From contig CM038469.1 of assembly GCA_021464415.1 (NCBI GenBank), forward strand, positions 61,051,650 to 61,115,649: DNA of 64,000 nucleotides, given 5' to 3'. Each line of letters starts with the position of its first letter. The stretch's first letter is position 1. Positions 24,907-36,698 of the stretch are shown piece after piece. The notes under the pieces were generated by a model. That model saw nothing but the letters and a program-made list of their open reading frames with translations, was not told the DNA's origin and did not search any database. This DNA is from Lonicera japonica (lineage: Eukaryota; Streptophyta; Magnoliopsida; Dipsacales; Caprifoliaceae). The translations under genes and the position numbers were made by a program.

Positions 24907-26192
24907 GGGTGGCACTATTGCCACCCTCCAAACCACTTTATAACACTCCTCTAAATAAAATAAAATAAATTACTATTGCCACACACCACATTTTTTTTTA
25001 ATTACAATAATCAACAATTATTAATTATTAATTAATCCCATCACCATTATCATTATCTCTTTTTAAAATTCATCTTCAATAACACTTCCAAAACTCCATT
25101 ATAAACCAATAATTACAAAACTCACAGCCCCAAAAGCAAAGACTGGCACCAACACGAAGAAAAATACTAGCTCCAAAAGCAAAGACCAGCAAGTTTGCAA
25201 AAAAAAAAAACAGAGCATGTTTTCACTTCTTTACAACCTTATAATTTTACAAAAAGTAAGCCTCTAAAACCATCAAATAAACAGAGCACATTTTAATACA
25301 TTTTTACAAAACATAATTACAAACCATCAAGTTCTTATATAACTAAAAAAAGTAAATTTTCATGAAAAAAATTTTAGAGCAACTAGGCAAATTAAAAACA
25401 GAGCATGTTTTTAATGTATTCGGCCATACATAATCGAGTAAGAGTGAAACAGCTCGGTTGTTCATAGCCGAGCAAACATTTTTGACTTATACAAATGAAG
25501 AATGTTTGCTCGGTTCATAAGGGCCGAATTTTATGCTACTTACTCGGTTGGATTTTAGCCGATCAAAGATTAGAGTTGGCTTGACTCGGCGGATTTGCAC
25601 CAATCCCTCCCTATCACACTCGGTTATTTTAGACTGAGCAACAAGCTGCACACTCGGTGGATTACCGCCGAGTAATGTTGAATGAAAATCTAGCTGGACT
25701 CGGCTTATTTGCACCGAATCTTTTGCTATTTAATTGGTTGCGTTAAGCCGAGTATATCTTCATATTAAATTTCGGTGGTTGTCAATGGTGGAAAGGTCAC
25801 AGGTCGTTAATGGTAAAGAGTTCAGAGGTCGTTAATGGCGGAGAGTTCGAAATTTGTTAATGGTGGATAGGTAGGAGAAGAAAAGAAAAGAAATGGAGAA
25901 ATAAGAAGAGAGAAAGAAATAGAGAGTTCGGAGGTCTCTGTTTGGTTTGGTGGGTTTGTTTGGTTTTGATTTAATTACATGAGCTAAGAGAGAAAGGTGT
26001 TTAATTTAGTTAATTTCTTCTTTCAAGATTATTAATTATTATTATTATTAATGCTATTAATTAATACAATTTAAAAGTGGGTGGCCGTGAATGGCCATTG
26101 GGGGCGAAAGAAAGTAAGAATTATACGTGAAAAGTGTTACAAAAAAAAAAGAGGATTATAGAGATACTAAGTGTGTGTTAATAGCGCCACCC
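24907..26192. mobile_element. 1.29-kb TIR element carrying palindromic CTCGG modules, upstream of CCCH gene
   Basis: The element begins GGGTGGCACTATT and ends AATAGCGCCACCC (inverted repeats). The 8-bp sequence TTTCAAAA lies directly outside both ends (24899-24906 and 26193-26200). An 8-bp duplication suggests a hAT-type element. The interior at 25450-25760 contains a run of about eight 22-nt palindromic modules. No transposase is seen. The right end lies 240 bp before the start codon of the CCCH zinc finger gene, so it may supply or displace promoter sequence. Confidence 0.8.
25451..25753. repeat. Cluster of 22-nt palindromic CTCGG modules
   Basis: About eight modules of the form RCTCGGY-N8-RCCGAGY, most exactly 22 nt long, start near 25452, 25508, 25542, 25586, 25619, 25652, 25698 and 25733. 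Arms are conserved while the 8-nt cores differ. The spacing between modules is irregular. The same module occurs in the element at 54.2-55.4 kb. Confidence 0.8.
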
Positions 26193-26432
26193 TTTCAAAA
26201 CCATTCCAAAAACCCACGAGCGGACCCTCCCGCTTAAAGACAAAAAAGTGTACCGGTTGAAACTTGCGTCCGTTACTGTCACATGGATGATGATTCTTCT
26301 TCTTCTTCTTACATATAGATAGATATACAACAAACACACCTCTCTCTCTATATGTATGATCTTTAGTTCTATTTTATTTTCATTCTTACATACAACTGAG
26401 ATAATTAGGGTTTTGTGTAAGAGAGAGTGACA

Positions 26433-29400
26433 ATGGGAACTTGTGAGGACTACACCTCTGATAACTACCGCCAAAATTTGAGTGATCAACAACAACCAAA
26501 GCTAGGGTTTACATCCTACGCCAATGTCAATGTTACCGAGGAGGAATCTCTTGCTCGGATATTCGAGAATGTACGGCTGAATTCTAACGAAAATGTTGCC
26601 GCCGGCGATGATCACAACCATTCCAGCGGCAACAACAGTTGCCAGAATCTGCCCATCCGACCATACGCTGAGGATTGTCCCTATTACCTGCGGACTGGGA
26701 CGTGTAAGTTTGGTTTGAGTTGCAAATATAATCACCCTCTTAAGAGGACTAATAAGGTATATAACTATATATATATAGATATTGGGATTAAGTTTAATTA
26801 TACCTGGTGTAAACTAAAGAAGTTTTATGCGTGCTAATATTTTTTTCTCAAATTCATAACTTATCGATCTAGCTGTTGGGTTAGATTAGATAATTATTAT
26901 GTGATTGGAGATTCATGCTGAAATTAATATATATATATATATAGGGATATGTTAAATTACACCTGTTGTAAACATAAAGAAGTTTTACAGCTATTAATAT
27001 ATTTTTTTTCTCAAATTCATTACTCATGTTTCTAGCCATTTGATTAGATAATTATTATGTGATGAAGATTCATGCCGAAAATCAAATTAACTGGAGATCT
27101 ATTACAGCCCTCATAAAATTATGAATGAGAATAATTATCAAATTGTTATTAACTGGAGATCTATTACAGCCCTCATAAAATTATGAAAAAATGAGAATAA
27201 TTATCAAATTGTTATAAGTATCTGATTGATTTGAAATTTTTCATACTTGGCAAATACAATAAAAATATTTTATCCAATAGTCGAATTGATAATTTATGAA
27301 TCAGAGGAAAGATCATGACTGGTTTACACAGGCGTAAATTGATCCTTGCCCATATATATGTGTGTGTATATATATATTTGTAATTCAATTTAGTTTAACT
27401 TGAGTGGAAATTCAGTTATGGTTTTCTAATTTGAGTTTGTTGGTATGTATTGAAGGTGAATTACGACAGGAACAATGAAGGGTTTTCAGATAAGTCGGGG
27501 CAGATTGAATGCAAGGTTCATAAGTTATTCCTTTTTTTTTATTCTTTCTTCCATGTTTTTAAGTTTTTGTTTGGGTGTATATGCTGATGATCCAGGTAAG
27601 ACTAATTTGTGATACTAATAGACTAAATAATCAGGTGGAGATCACCTTCGAAAATCAAAATGAAGTGTGGGAAATTGTGGATGATACAGAGGACATTATT
27701 AGACATTTGTTGATGCGCCATCTATGTGTTTGGTGCATGGAATTCCACTATTTGAGTATACTGAATTACTGATATTGTTGTTAATCAGTTGTTACAAATT
27801 ACAATTCATAAATCTATATAATAAGGGAGATTGGTTTTTGAATCCTACAAATGTATGTGGGACAAAAGATTAGAGGGTTGAGATTAAAGATTCCTTTTTT
27901 ATAAGGGCGAAGCTTATGTACATAAGACAAAAGAATGGAGGGTTTAGATGAAAGATGTCTTTTCAAATTAAGATAAAAGATGTATAAGGGGTAAACTAAA
28001 CTACAGTGCCTTTAGCACGGGTTACCACTAGTCATCCTATTACTTGTAAGCATGAAATAGACCATGTCAGCTAGAGGTTGTATAATTCGTTGCCTGCTTT
28101 AGGGGTCATAATGTATATAAAAGTAAAGTGCGTTGATAGGGTTTTGTCATGCTTCATCATGTGTAGAACGTCACTCATGCAGGGACGTAAATATCTTTAC
28201 GTCGACCTTCCTTATGTCTCTCAAACTGTATTTGTATTTATGAAGTCATAGGGCGGTCCATGTGTTCAGACCTTTTTGGCAACTACATTGGGAGGTAATT
28301 TAAGAATGTGATACTGAAGCACCAAAAGGGGCATTCGGTTGCATGAAAGAGTTTTAAGGATTTTCGGATGATTGAGGTCCTTAAAAGTACGAAACATTTC
28401 GAACAACACAACATATAAATGAACAGAGGAATTTGCGAATTATCATATAAAAGAGTCTAACTAGTTAACTTTTCACTTTTAAGTACGATTAGTTTCATTC
28501 TGGAACCACCTTTATCCACATATTAATTTCCACAGTTGTATGATCCCACTTCGGCATGGACTATCCATACCCTAAAAGCAGACCTTGGTGAATTAGTTGA
28601 CACTGTAATAGCCTAGCCAATAGGTCCCAAGTCTATGGAGGTGGAAAGTAGACTTAATTTCTTTTCCACTAAATAAAAACCAATCTCCTATTTGAAATCC
28701 ACATTACTTCATAGTTAGAAATGTTGTATTTTTTTCTCTATAAATGTTTGCCTATCTCTTTTCTCTTTTCTTTTTTCTTTTTTTGTCTATATGAAATCAT
28801 TGCACCCTACTGATATAGTCTTTCTTGTTTTAGAGGGTGAGACTTGAGTTGGAGAAAATCAACTCTAGGTTTTCTCCTTGTTTAGAAATTGTCAACCTAT
28901 TTCATTTGTAACTTAATACACGATAACTGTAACATGCCTATCCACGAAAATGTATGCAAATACAACTATCAAACAGATTGGGCTAACAAAGCGAAAACTC
29001 AAAACTGAAACTTGTAAAGTAAATAGAAACATAGAATACAAGAAGCACATGTGAAGCAAGGAGTACTTATTGAACTAATTTGAACATGACTAAATAAGAA
29101 AAAAACATGTGTTAAGTAAGAAATAAGAAACCTGTTGCTCATTTTGGGTAATGAGCAACAGGTTCACTTGAAATTTCCTTATTTCTATTTCCAAGGGTGA
29201 CTAAACTATTTCTTAGATTTTTTTGATTTTGATATTCCTAATAGATATATAATGTTATTTAATTGAATGTCTAGGATTGATGAATGATGAATTTGACAAA
29301 AAAATAAATTAGTGGGGCAATAGTGCTTATTCTTACACAGTGTAAGTTGAAGGTAGCCTTATATATATATAGTTATAGGGAAAATTTCAAGTAAGGACCT

Positions 29401-32400
29401 TAACTTAAGGTCCTTATTTACGGACTTGCCCTTTTGGCATGCTTCCCGATGGAATTTTTTGATGAAATTTGGTGGGGGTGTTCTTCATCGTGTGTAGAAC
29501 ATCTCCACCAAATTTCATCAAAAAATTCAACCGGGAAGTGGGTTAACTATAGGATTGAAAAATTCTGGTCCAGAAATAGATATATATATATATGTCCAAT
29601 ATTTTTCAATCATGTAGTTAACCCATTTCCCGGTTGAATTTTTTGATGAAATTTGGTGGAGATGTTCTACACACGATGAAGAACATCCCCACCAAATTTC
29701 ATCAAAAAATTCCATCGGGAAGCGTGCCAAAAGGGCAAGTACGTAAATAAGGACCTTAAGTTAAGGTCCTTATGGAAAATGCTCTGTATAATTATATACA
29801 TATTTACACATTAACTGTTGCAAAATGAACATATTTCAAACTTCACGTAAAACAAAACATTTGGTTGACTGAGTCCTAGAAATTAAAGAAGGAATTGTGC
29901 CACAGATACATACTAGAAATTAGAAAATTTTCGTTTTCAATTATAAGAGAGATGACAAGAGCATTGAATTTTGACACGCCTTAACAGATAAAGCACTAAT
30001 ATCCAACCACGTCGCAAAAGAATGATTTTGCTAAAAGATAAAGTTAGAGACATATATCTATGAATGCACGCATGTATGCAGACATAGACAGGTTTATGTT
30101 ATTGAGTATTATATGTGTGTGGATATATATATGAATATAGACAAAATCTTTGCACACCTAGTCAACTCAGTCAACTGGTCTTGAATCTTGACAACAACTA
30201 TCAGACAACCACCTTTGGTACCCAAATACAATTATGAAGATACTAAGAGTGAGCTATTAGTGTCTTACCCTCTTATGGGCCATTACAGATGCAGAGGTTG
30301 AGAAAATATGTAGAAAAGCACTTAGTAATTTGGTACTTAATCACAACAAGGTAATTCCAATCCCATTCCTGCCCCTAACGCAGTCACTGTTCACATCCTC
30401 TCCCCCCAAAATAGACTCTATCTTGTCTACATCCCTGTAAAACCATCTCAATACAAGCACGGTGGGTTGTATCAAATATGTTGATAGAAATTTTTGAATT
30501 TGGTTATGAGATATGGTTCGTTTAGGAATCTACTTATGTGTATATCAGGTAATAGTGTTTGAAATTTAGGAAAATAAGGACTTAAGTATTTTTACTTATT
30601 TAGTAAAATAATATTATGCTTCCTAAACTTTTGCATGTGGGTACTATTGGTGGCATTGTTCTTTTTGCTGGTAGTTATACATTTTGTTGACCTTGCTGAG
30701 ATTTATATACCATTCAAATGGCCTTTTACTTGGATGCTTTGTTTCATTGTATCAGTTCTGCCATGTCGAGCAAATCCACTTGATTTTTTTAGTTCTCTCA
30801 TGCATCAACTGCTACACAAGTATAAATTTTCAGCTTATTCAATGAGATTGAATTCTTGTCTTATGCTTGTTGCAGTATTACCTAACAGCAGGAGGGTGCA
30901 AGTATGGAAACTCCTGTAGATTCAATCACTCCAAACCGGAATCTGAAATTGCTCTCACGGAACTTAACTTTCTAGGTTTGCCGATACGATTGGTAATGCT
31001 TACTTCTTTGATTCTTTTTACCTTTTAAGTCATTTTCCCATAATGAAATCTTTTTCCTTTTCTTTAATATGTATCTATACTATTATATAGAGCGAGCACG
31101 CATTTCAACTGCCAATTGAATTTGTATTGTACTTGTGATTTCTAATTTTGCATCTCCGATCTCATTTTATTCAATAACAAATATGGCTACAACAGGATTT
31201 GAAGTTTGAACCTTACTGCTAAGCAATTTAGGTACACACTTAACCAGTGGCAGTAAGCCATCTACCATTAGTGTTAAAACTTTTTTCTTCAAATAATATA
31301 CATGTGAGTAGTACAAGCATCACATGTGCAGGGTTATCTAGCTTATAGACACACTGACACACACACACAATTAACATCTTTTTCTTTTCTTTTTTTTCAG
31401 AATAAAGGAAAAAAACTGGTAGACAATGCCATGCAACATTTATAGCCATATATGTAGTTTACATCCTGCAGTTGATCACATTTTCCTTTTGAAACAGGGA
31501 GAGAAAGAGTGTCCATTCTACATGCGCAATGGTTCGTGTGGATATGGAGCTAGCTGTAGGTTTCACCATCCTGATCCTACCACTGTTGGCGGAGCTGACA
31601 CTGGAAATTCGACTCTTGGTGGTTACTCCATGGGGCAATTCAACCATTCTTCAGGGAATTTTGACGGTGGTTATTCCATGGGACAACCAGCTCAGGCAGC
31701 CTATTATTCCCCCATGTTATCTGACATGACCAGTCCCTACCAGAACAACTGCTCGTCTTACATGCCTTCGATGGCATTACTTCCACAAGGGGCGGCTCAA
31801 AGTCGTGAATGGAATGTGCATCAGGTTTTTTTTTTCTTATCGGGCTGTTTGGTTGCACCTCAAATTGTAATTGAATCTTTTAAAATAATCCTATTTACAT
31901 TTTTTAGGGTCATTTAGAGATAGCTAGATACCTCTGCCGTTAGATCGCCAATATATATACATACACTGTACATACACCATATAAATATACATCTGTACAC
32001 ATATATATCACATATATATCAATTAATCTTGTGCTTCATCTCTCCTGGATTCTGGAATGGGTGGCGCAAAGGGGCTGCCCAATTAGGGTTGTATTGAATA
32101 ACAACTTCGTGGGAAGTGCAGGTGTAGGAGATGATGCAGATTCTAATACTCTAGAAGCATCCTAGAAAATTCTGCGATTTAGGAGAAATTACCTTATTAA
32201 AATTTTTGTGAATTAACTTAATTGATAATTGTCAATTTAGCCATTTACAGCAAACAAACTGTAATAATAAAGAAAAGGGTATTTGCACAAGCGCCCCTCC
32301 GCAACGGTTGAATTTAGAGTAAGGCACCTTTTTATTTTCTTTCTTTTTTTTTTTTTGAAATTAGAGTCGGGTACAATCCCCGCCAAAGCAAAACCTGTTA

Positions 32401-35400
32401 AAAGTTTATCAAGCTCCTAATTTACATGTAGAGTTTAATTTAACTAATCCAGAGTTAAAAAATACCACTCCATTTGAAATTGTATGTGCGTTGGGGTGGG
32501 TTGCAGCTTGGTTGGGCTTTTCTTTTTGGGGGTGGGAAGGGGAGCAGCTAAGTTGAGATTGGATTTGGTTTTATCTCTGGTTAAGTCAATCTTAATGGAA
32601 GCGCGTGTAAATGACTGTGGGGGGGCCGTGGGGGTGGTGTTATCAAATGGAGTGGTATTTTTCAACTCTGGTTAAGTTAATTTAAACTCTCCACTGTTGA
32701 GTAAATTAGGGGCTTGGTAAACTTTTAACGGGTTTTGATGGGGGTTGTCCCCTGCTCTAATTTTCGAAAAAAGAAAAGAGAAGGTTCCTTACTCTAAATT
32801 CAACCATTATGGAGCAGCCGCTTGTGCAAATGACCCTTTTCTTATTATTACAGTTTGTTCGCTGTGAATGAATAAATTCACAATTATCAATTTAAGTTGA
32901 CTCTCACAAACTCGAATAAGGTAATTTCTCCTAAATCCTGGAATATTCTACTTCTAGATTATTGGGATCCGCTACATCTCCTACGCATGCCCTTGCCTTA
33001 TATATCCTTTCTCTGGAACGAGCGCCACAGTACTCTTTCCAGTTCAGTCTCGCCATGAGCTATCTTGTAAGTTCATTACTCTCGCAAGCTAAAGTTTCAA
33101 TTTGTTAAGAAATATCTTATTTATGAATTTTAAATTTCAGACTTAGGCCTATTAATTAGTTTTTGGTTGGGTATATCTCCATTTTCTTTGATGTAAAATT
33201 CAAATTTACTCAAATGGAAGGATAAATTGAATTTATCTCCATGACGCTTAAATGATGTGCCGCAAAAGGCCCCAAATAAACCCCAGATCTATAATTCCCT
33301 GGCTTTGCTCACTAATGTGCCTTGTTTTCCCTGTTCAATGTGTTCATATGATTGACCTATGAGAAAAAGAGAGACCATATGATTCAATTCACCTTAAAAA
33401 CATTAATGCTCCATGCTTTATTGTTAATCTGGGACTATATAGGACTTTTCTCATATCGTTACCTTCCATTGTTTCTTGTGTTTCCTTTTTGTTTTATTAG
33501 ACTTGGTTATAAATTTGGATTTGGACACTTCGGGGAATTATACTTGATTTTAATGTAGAACCGCAAGAAACTTTGTACTCAATCAGAAGTACTTACCTTA
33601 TTGGATCTTGCATATTTAATCATCTATTTTCTTCGGTGTTCCTTTTCATGTTTTGAACTGCAAGAGGCATTATATCATCATAAGATATTCTGTTTCTTGA
33701 AGACTGCTTTATCTTTTATTAATTCAATATTTATGTAGAAAGTTTTTCAATTTCCTATTTAAAAATGGGTATGCTAGAGACGTGGATACTGGATACAGTG
33801 TATACATGTTGCCTAATTGCTTTGCAAGTTCATGTCACTCAAACTTTAGTTACAAACATTTCAATTAATGCACTTACTGTTAGATTTTCCAAACTCGCAA
33901 CTGATATTAAATCAATTCTAAATAAACAGATTTATTGTCAGGCAATTTAAAATGACCAAGTTCCAAGATTAGACAATTTATGCAACTAAACGGGCCTTTA
34001 GCATATTCTATCTGATAGAACTTATTGATCTCATCTGGTCTTGATTTCCTTGTTCCATTTCTACTTTCTTGTTTCCTTTATATATATGGGAAAATGGACA
34101 GCCCCATGGTGGCTCTAATATGCCATATCTTCACCGTCTCTCTAAAGAAATGGCATGCGGTAGACCACTGGCCTCTCTCAAGGTCAGGGCAGTCCTGAGA
34201 TGTATAGGGCCCTGTACAAAAAAATGAAATTTGGGGCCCTTTTCACATAAACTTCGCACTTCTTAGGCCCTTAGTCTAATGCATTGTATAAAATATCAGC
34301 CTCCTGGCATAAGTTACAAAAACTTCTACTATAACTAGGGCCCTGTGCAATCGCCCACCCTGTCCTCAGTGGTGGGTCCAGACCGTACAAATGTGTATAA
34401 TCATCATGGGATGAGTACTTAGGCTGTCAACCCTGCACTTCATTCTCTTATCTAGCTTTGAGTTCCCTCACTGAACCAGCCATGTAGATACTACTTTTTT
34501 CAGGATTTGATACAGCCCAGATAGTTGAACTAGATTCTTCAAGAATTCCCATATAATTGCTATTGAATTAGTGCTAGTTTTGGAGAGAATGATAGAGCAT
34601 AAGCAAAACACAAATTAGTAACTTGTTAAGCTTCTCATTTAGGATGATATTGAAATGAAGAACCCAAAGTATTCTGCTGCTTCCACTTTGAAAAACAAAC
34701 CACCTTCTACCTCTGTGTTAGTATATGCATTTTTTTTTCTTAGTTGGTTTGTGGGGTTTGGTGGGTGGGTGTTTTTTTTTTTTTTTGGTTGGGGGGGGAT
34801 GAGCTCGCTTGTATATTTGCCCAACTTTTTGTTCATCGTTTACTCTACTCTGATGCTTGGTCTTTGATTTGCTTAGTTTCCAGGTTATTCTCGTCAAACA
34901 ACTGAGATTCCTGTGATGGAGATTAGAGAAGAATACCCTGAACGACCAGGTCGGCGTGAGTGCGCATTGTACATGAAAACTGGGGAGTGTATGTTTAAAT
35001 CTGAATGTCCATTTCACCATCCCAAGGACAGGCCGCCGACAACTCCTCTGAATGAAAAGCTCCTGCCGTTGAGACCTGTAAGTTTATTAACATATTTTTA
35101 TTTTATAGCTTCTCTACTTCTGTAACTTTGAAAGATTAAGCTGCATTGATACTTCGAAAACTGAGCCTCTCGCCAATATGGCCCGATAATTGTCCATGTT
35201 TCAAATAAATATTGGTTGGTTTGTTTAACAACTTTGACTCTTGGATAAAGTGGGTGTGATTATTTTATAATTTTCCCTAGAATTGGGGCCATCAGAGTAT
35301 TTTAAAAACTTAGATTTAACTTTTGAAGCACACCAATATTAACTTTGTAAAGATTTTTGTCGTCTTTATTTGTATTTCAAGCTATCATGTATTACCTTAC

Positions 35401-35896
35401 TTCAATATTATTATGAAACACACACGTATGTAACATACCTTATATTGTTTGATCACTGTACCCTTGCCATAACCAAAATTTTAAATTTTTTTCGTCTCAC
35501 CGTATCCTATAATATCATTTCGGGTTTTCATATCCAAGTTTTGGAGTTGGAAATGAATAATTTAAAACAATTCTGGATGTCAAAATCTATATCCCAATAT
35601 GCTCTTTCGCATGTATGGTCATGGAATCGATTTCCCTAGGTGATAAATTCATTCTAACTAAAGACATGGATTTTCAGTTATCTTGCTTACATATTTTCCT
35701 TTTCTCTTTTATCCAGGATAAACCCGTCTGCCCGGACTATGAACATATTGGTCTTTGCAAGTGGGGGCCATCTTGTAAGTACAACCATCCTGATATTTAT
35801 GCGGCTAAAGTTCCCTCAAGACCACAAGGGTCCGCGAATACTATCATGGCTCCCTGGACCGCTTGGAACTTGGAGGACGAGAACTTAGAAGATTAG
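26433..35896 (+). CDS. CCCH-type zinc finger protein with five C3H fingers (C3H43/C3H67-like)
   Basis: Six exons give a 402-aa protein: 26433-26756, 27456-27515, 30876-30992, 31498-31824, 34877-35077 and 35717-35896. All introns are GT-AG and the frame closes exactly. Five C-x8-C-x5-C-x3-H fingers lie at residues 82-101, 127-146 (its first Cys is in exon 2, the rest in exon 3), 172-191, 305-324 and 348-367. Five spaced fingers with NHP/HHP after the last His are typical of the plant ZFN/HUA1-like group, nuclear RNA- or DNA-binding proteins; the closest Arabidopsis type by layout is C3H43/C3H67. The start is the first ATG in a good context after a CT-rich leader; an upstream in-frame GTG is not used. 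Exon 5 must start at 34877 (TTAG acceptor), because the nearby CCAG at 34883 breaks the frame. The introns are large and carry transposons. Confidence 0.93.
26757..27455 (+). other. CCCH gene intron 1, with local tandem duplications
   Basis: Two duplications are visible. A unit of about 160 bp (around 26785-26915) recurs at 26947-27080, sharing AAGAAGTTTTA and TTAGATAATTATTATGTGAT. A unit of about 62 bp with TTAACTGGAGATCTATTACA occurs at 27088 and 27149. Confidence 0.8.
27516..30875 (+). other. CCCH gene intron 2 (3.36 kb)
   Basis: This is the longest intron of the gene. It contains the family B foldback MITE at 29376-29785. The small open frames at 27575 and 30635 lack recognisable domains. 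Confidence 0.8.
29376..29785. mobile_element. Foldback MITE (family B), near-perfect palindrome
   Basis: The two halves are reverse complements around an (AT)n centre near 29578-29595. Outer ends contain AAGGACCTTAACTTAAGGTCC (29392 on), itself a palindrome, and its mirror at 29748-29770. Each half has a nested inverted repeat built from GATGAAATTTGGTGG and CCACCAAATTTCATC. Because of the symmetry, both strands encode nearly the same 67-codon frame. Related copies lie at 15950-16893 and 58785-59095. Confidence 0.88.
31825..34876 (+). other. CCCH gene intron 4 (3.05 kb)
   Basis: The intron contains the inverted-repeat element at about 32100-32995. Around 34187-34363 there is a GC-richer stretch with GGGCCCTGTAC and GGGCCCTGTGC, resembling a common hAT MITE. 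The G-rich tract at 34752-34798 ends in a run of Gs. No other gene is visible. Confidence 0.75.
32100..32995. mobile_element. Inverted-repeat element in CCCH intron 4
   Basis: The left arm (about 32120-32480) and the right arm (about 32640-32980) are inverted copies. Shared blocks are TAGGAGAAATTACCTTATT, CTAAATTCAACC, CAATTATCAATT and AAATACCACTCCATTTGA. Outside, similarity continues through TCTAGAAG and GTAGGAGATG. The small interior (about 32480-32640) is G/T-rich. Exact ends and a target duplication could not be fixed. Confidence 0.72.
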
Positions 35897-36698
35897 CTTT
35901 TCTTTCTCTATAAAACCATATAATCCCCCGCCGGCTTCTCTCTCTCTATTTCCAGTTTTCTTCGTTTTATGTTTAAAAGAACTACACATCTTTTCATTTT
36001 AGCTTTTAAAGAGTCTTAAAAACTAGCTGTTTCTGCATTTGGATGAACCTTTGCCAGAATCAAAGGCCATTCAACTTAATGCGCTCCTTGTTATGTTTAT
36101 CATGCTAACTTTGGTTGAGTTTTAAAGATGGGGGATTTGTTGTCTGTCAGTTTTCTTTAATCCTTTGAATTTGTCGTAATCTACGTTCTCTTTATTATTA
36201 TTTTTTTCCCTGTGTTTAGCGAGAAATATATATATATATATATATGTAGAGAACTATGAGCCAAAAAAAATATTATATCATAAATCGAAGGAAAAAAGAA
36301 GAAATGAAGCTAAAAATGGTAGCATTGAAAGTAAATTTGTCTATTGTTATCAAGTTCTTACACGCTAAAATTTTAGTTTTGAAGTTTGAACATGGTATTA
36401 TGACTATTGAAACAATTTCTTTCTTTCACATCTTATAATGAACAGGAAGTATATTGCAAATGAGAGATTGCTGATAAGGTTGTGTTTGTCAACTCTTCCC
36501 CAAATACAGTTTCTTTTTTTATACAATGGGTTGAAGGTAGTATAAAAAAAATGAAGAAGAGTAAACCAAACAGCTACCTTAGATCCCTTGATCATCACTC
36601 TCAAGCACACACACACTTGGGAACTCTACATAAATACACAGTCCACCTTCGGCCAATAGTTTACCTACCATCTCACTGCTCCGCATGTTTTCCCTCCT
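35897..36698. other. Convergent interval between CCCH and NOI genes
   Basis: About 800 bp between two gene ends, presumably holding both 3' UTRs. A (TA)n tract lies at 36227-36245. No other gene is recognised. Confidence 0.6.

Noticed and set aside
29434..29730. Nearly identical 67-codon frames on both strands
   Set aside because: They result from the symmetry of the foldback MITE, not from real genes.
31240..31858. Minus-strand frames over CCCH exon 4
   Set aside because: They are shadows of the exon; only the plus strand keeps the zinc finger pattern and splice sites.
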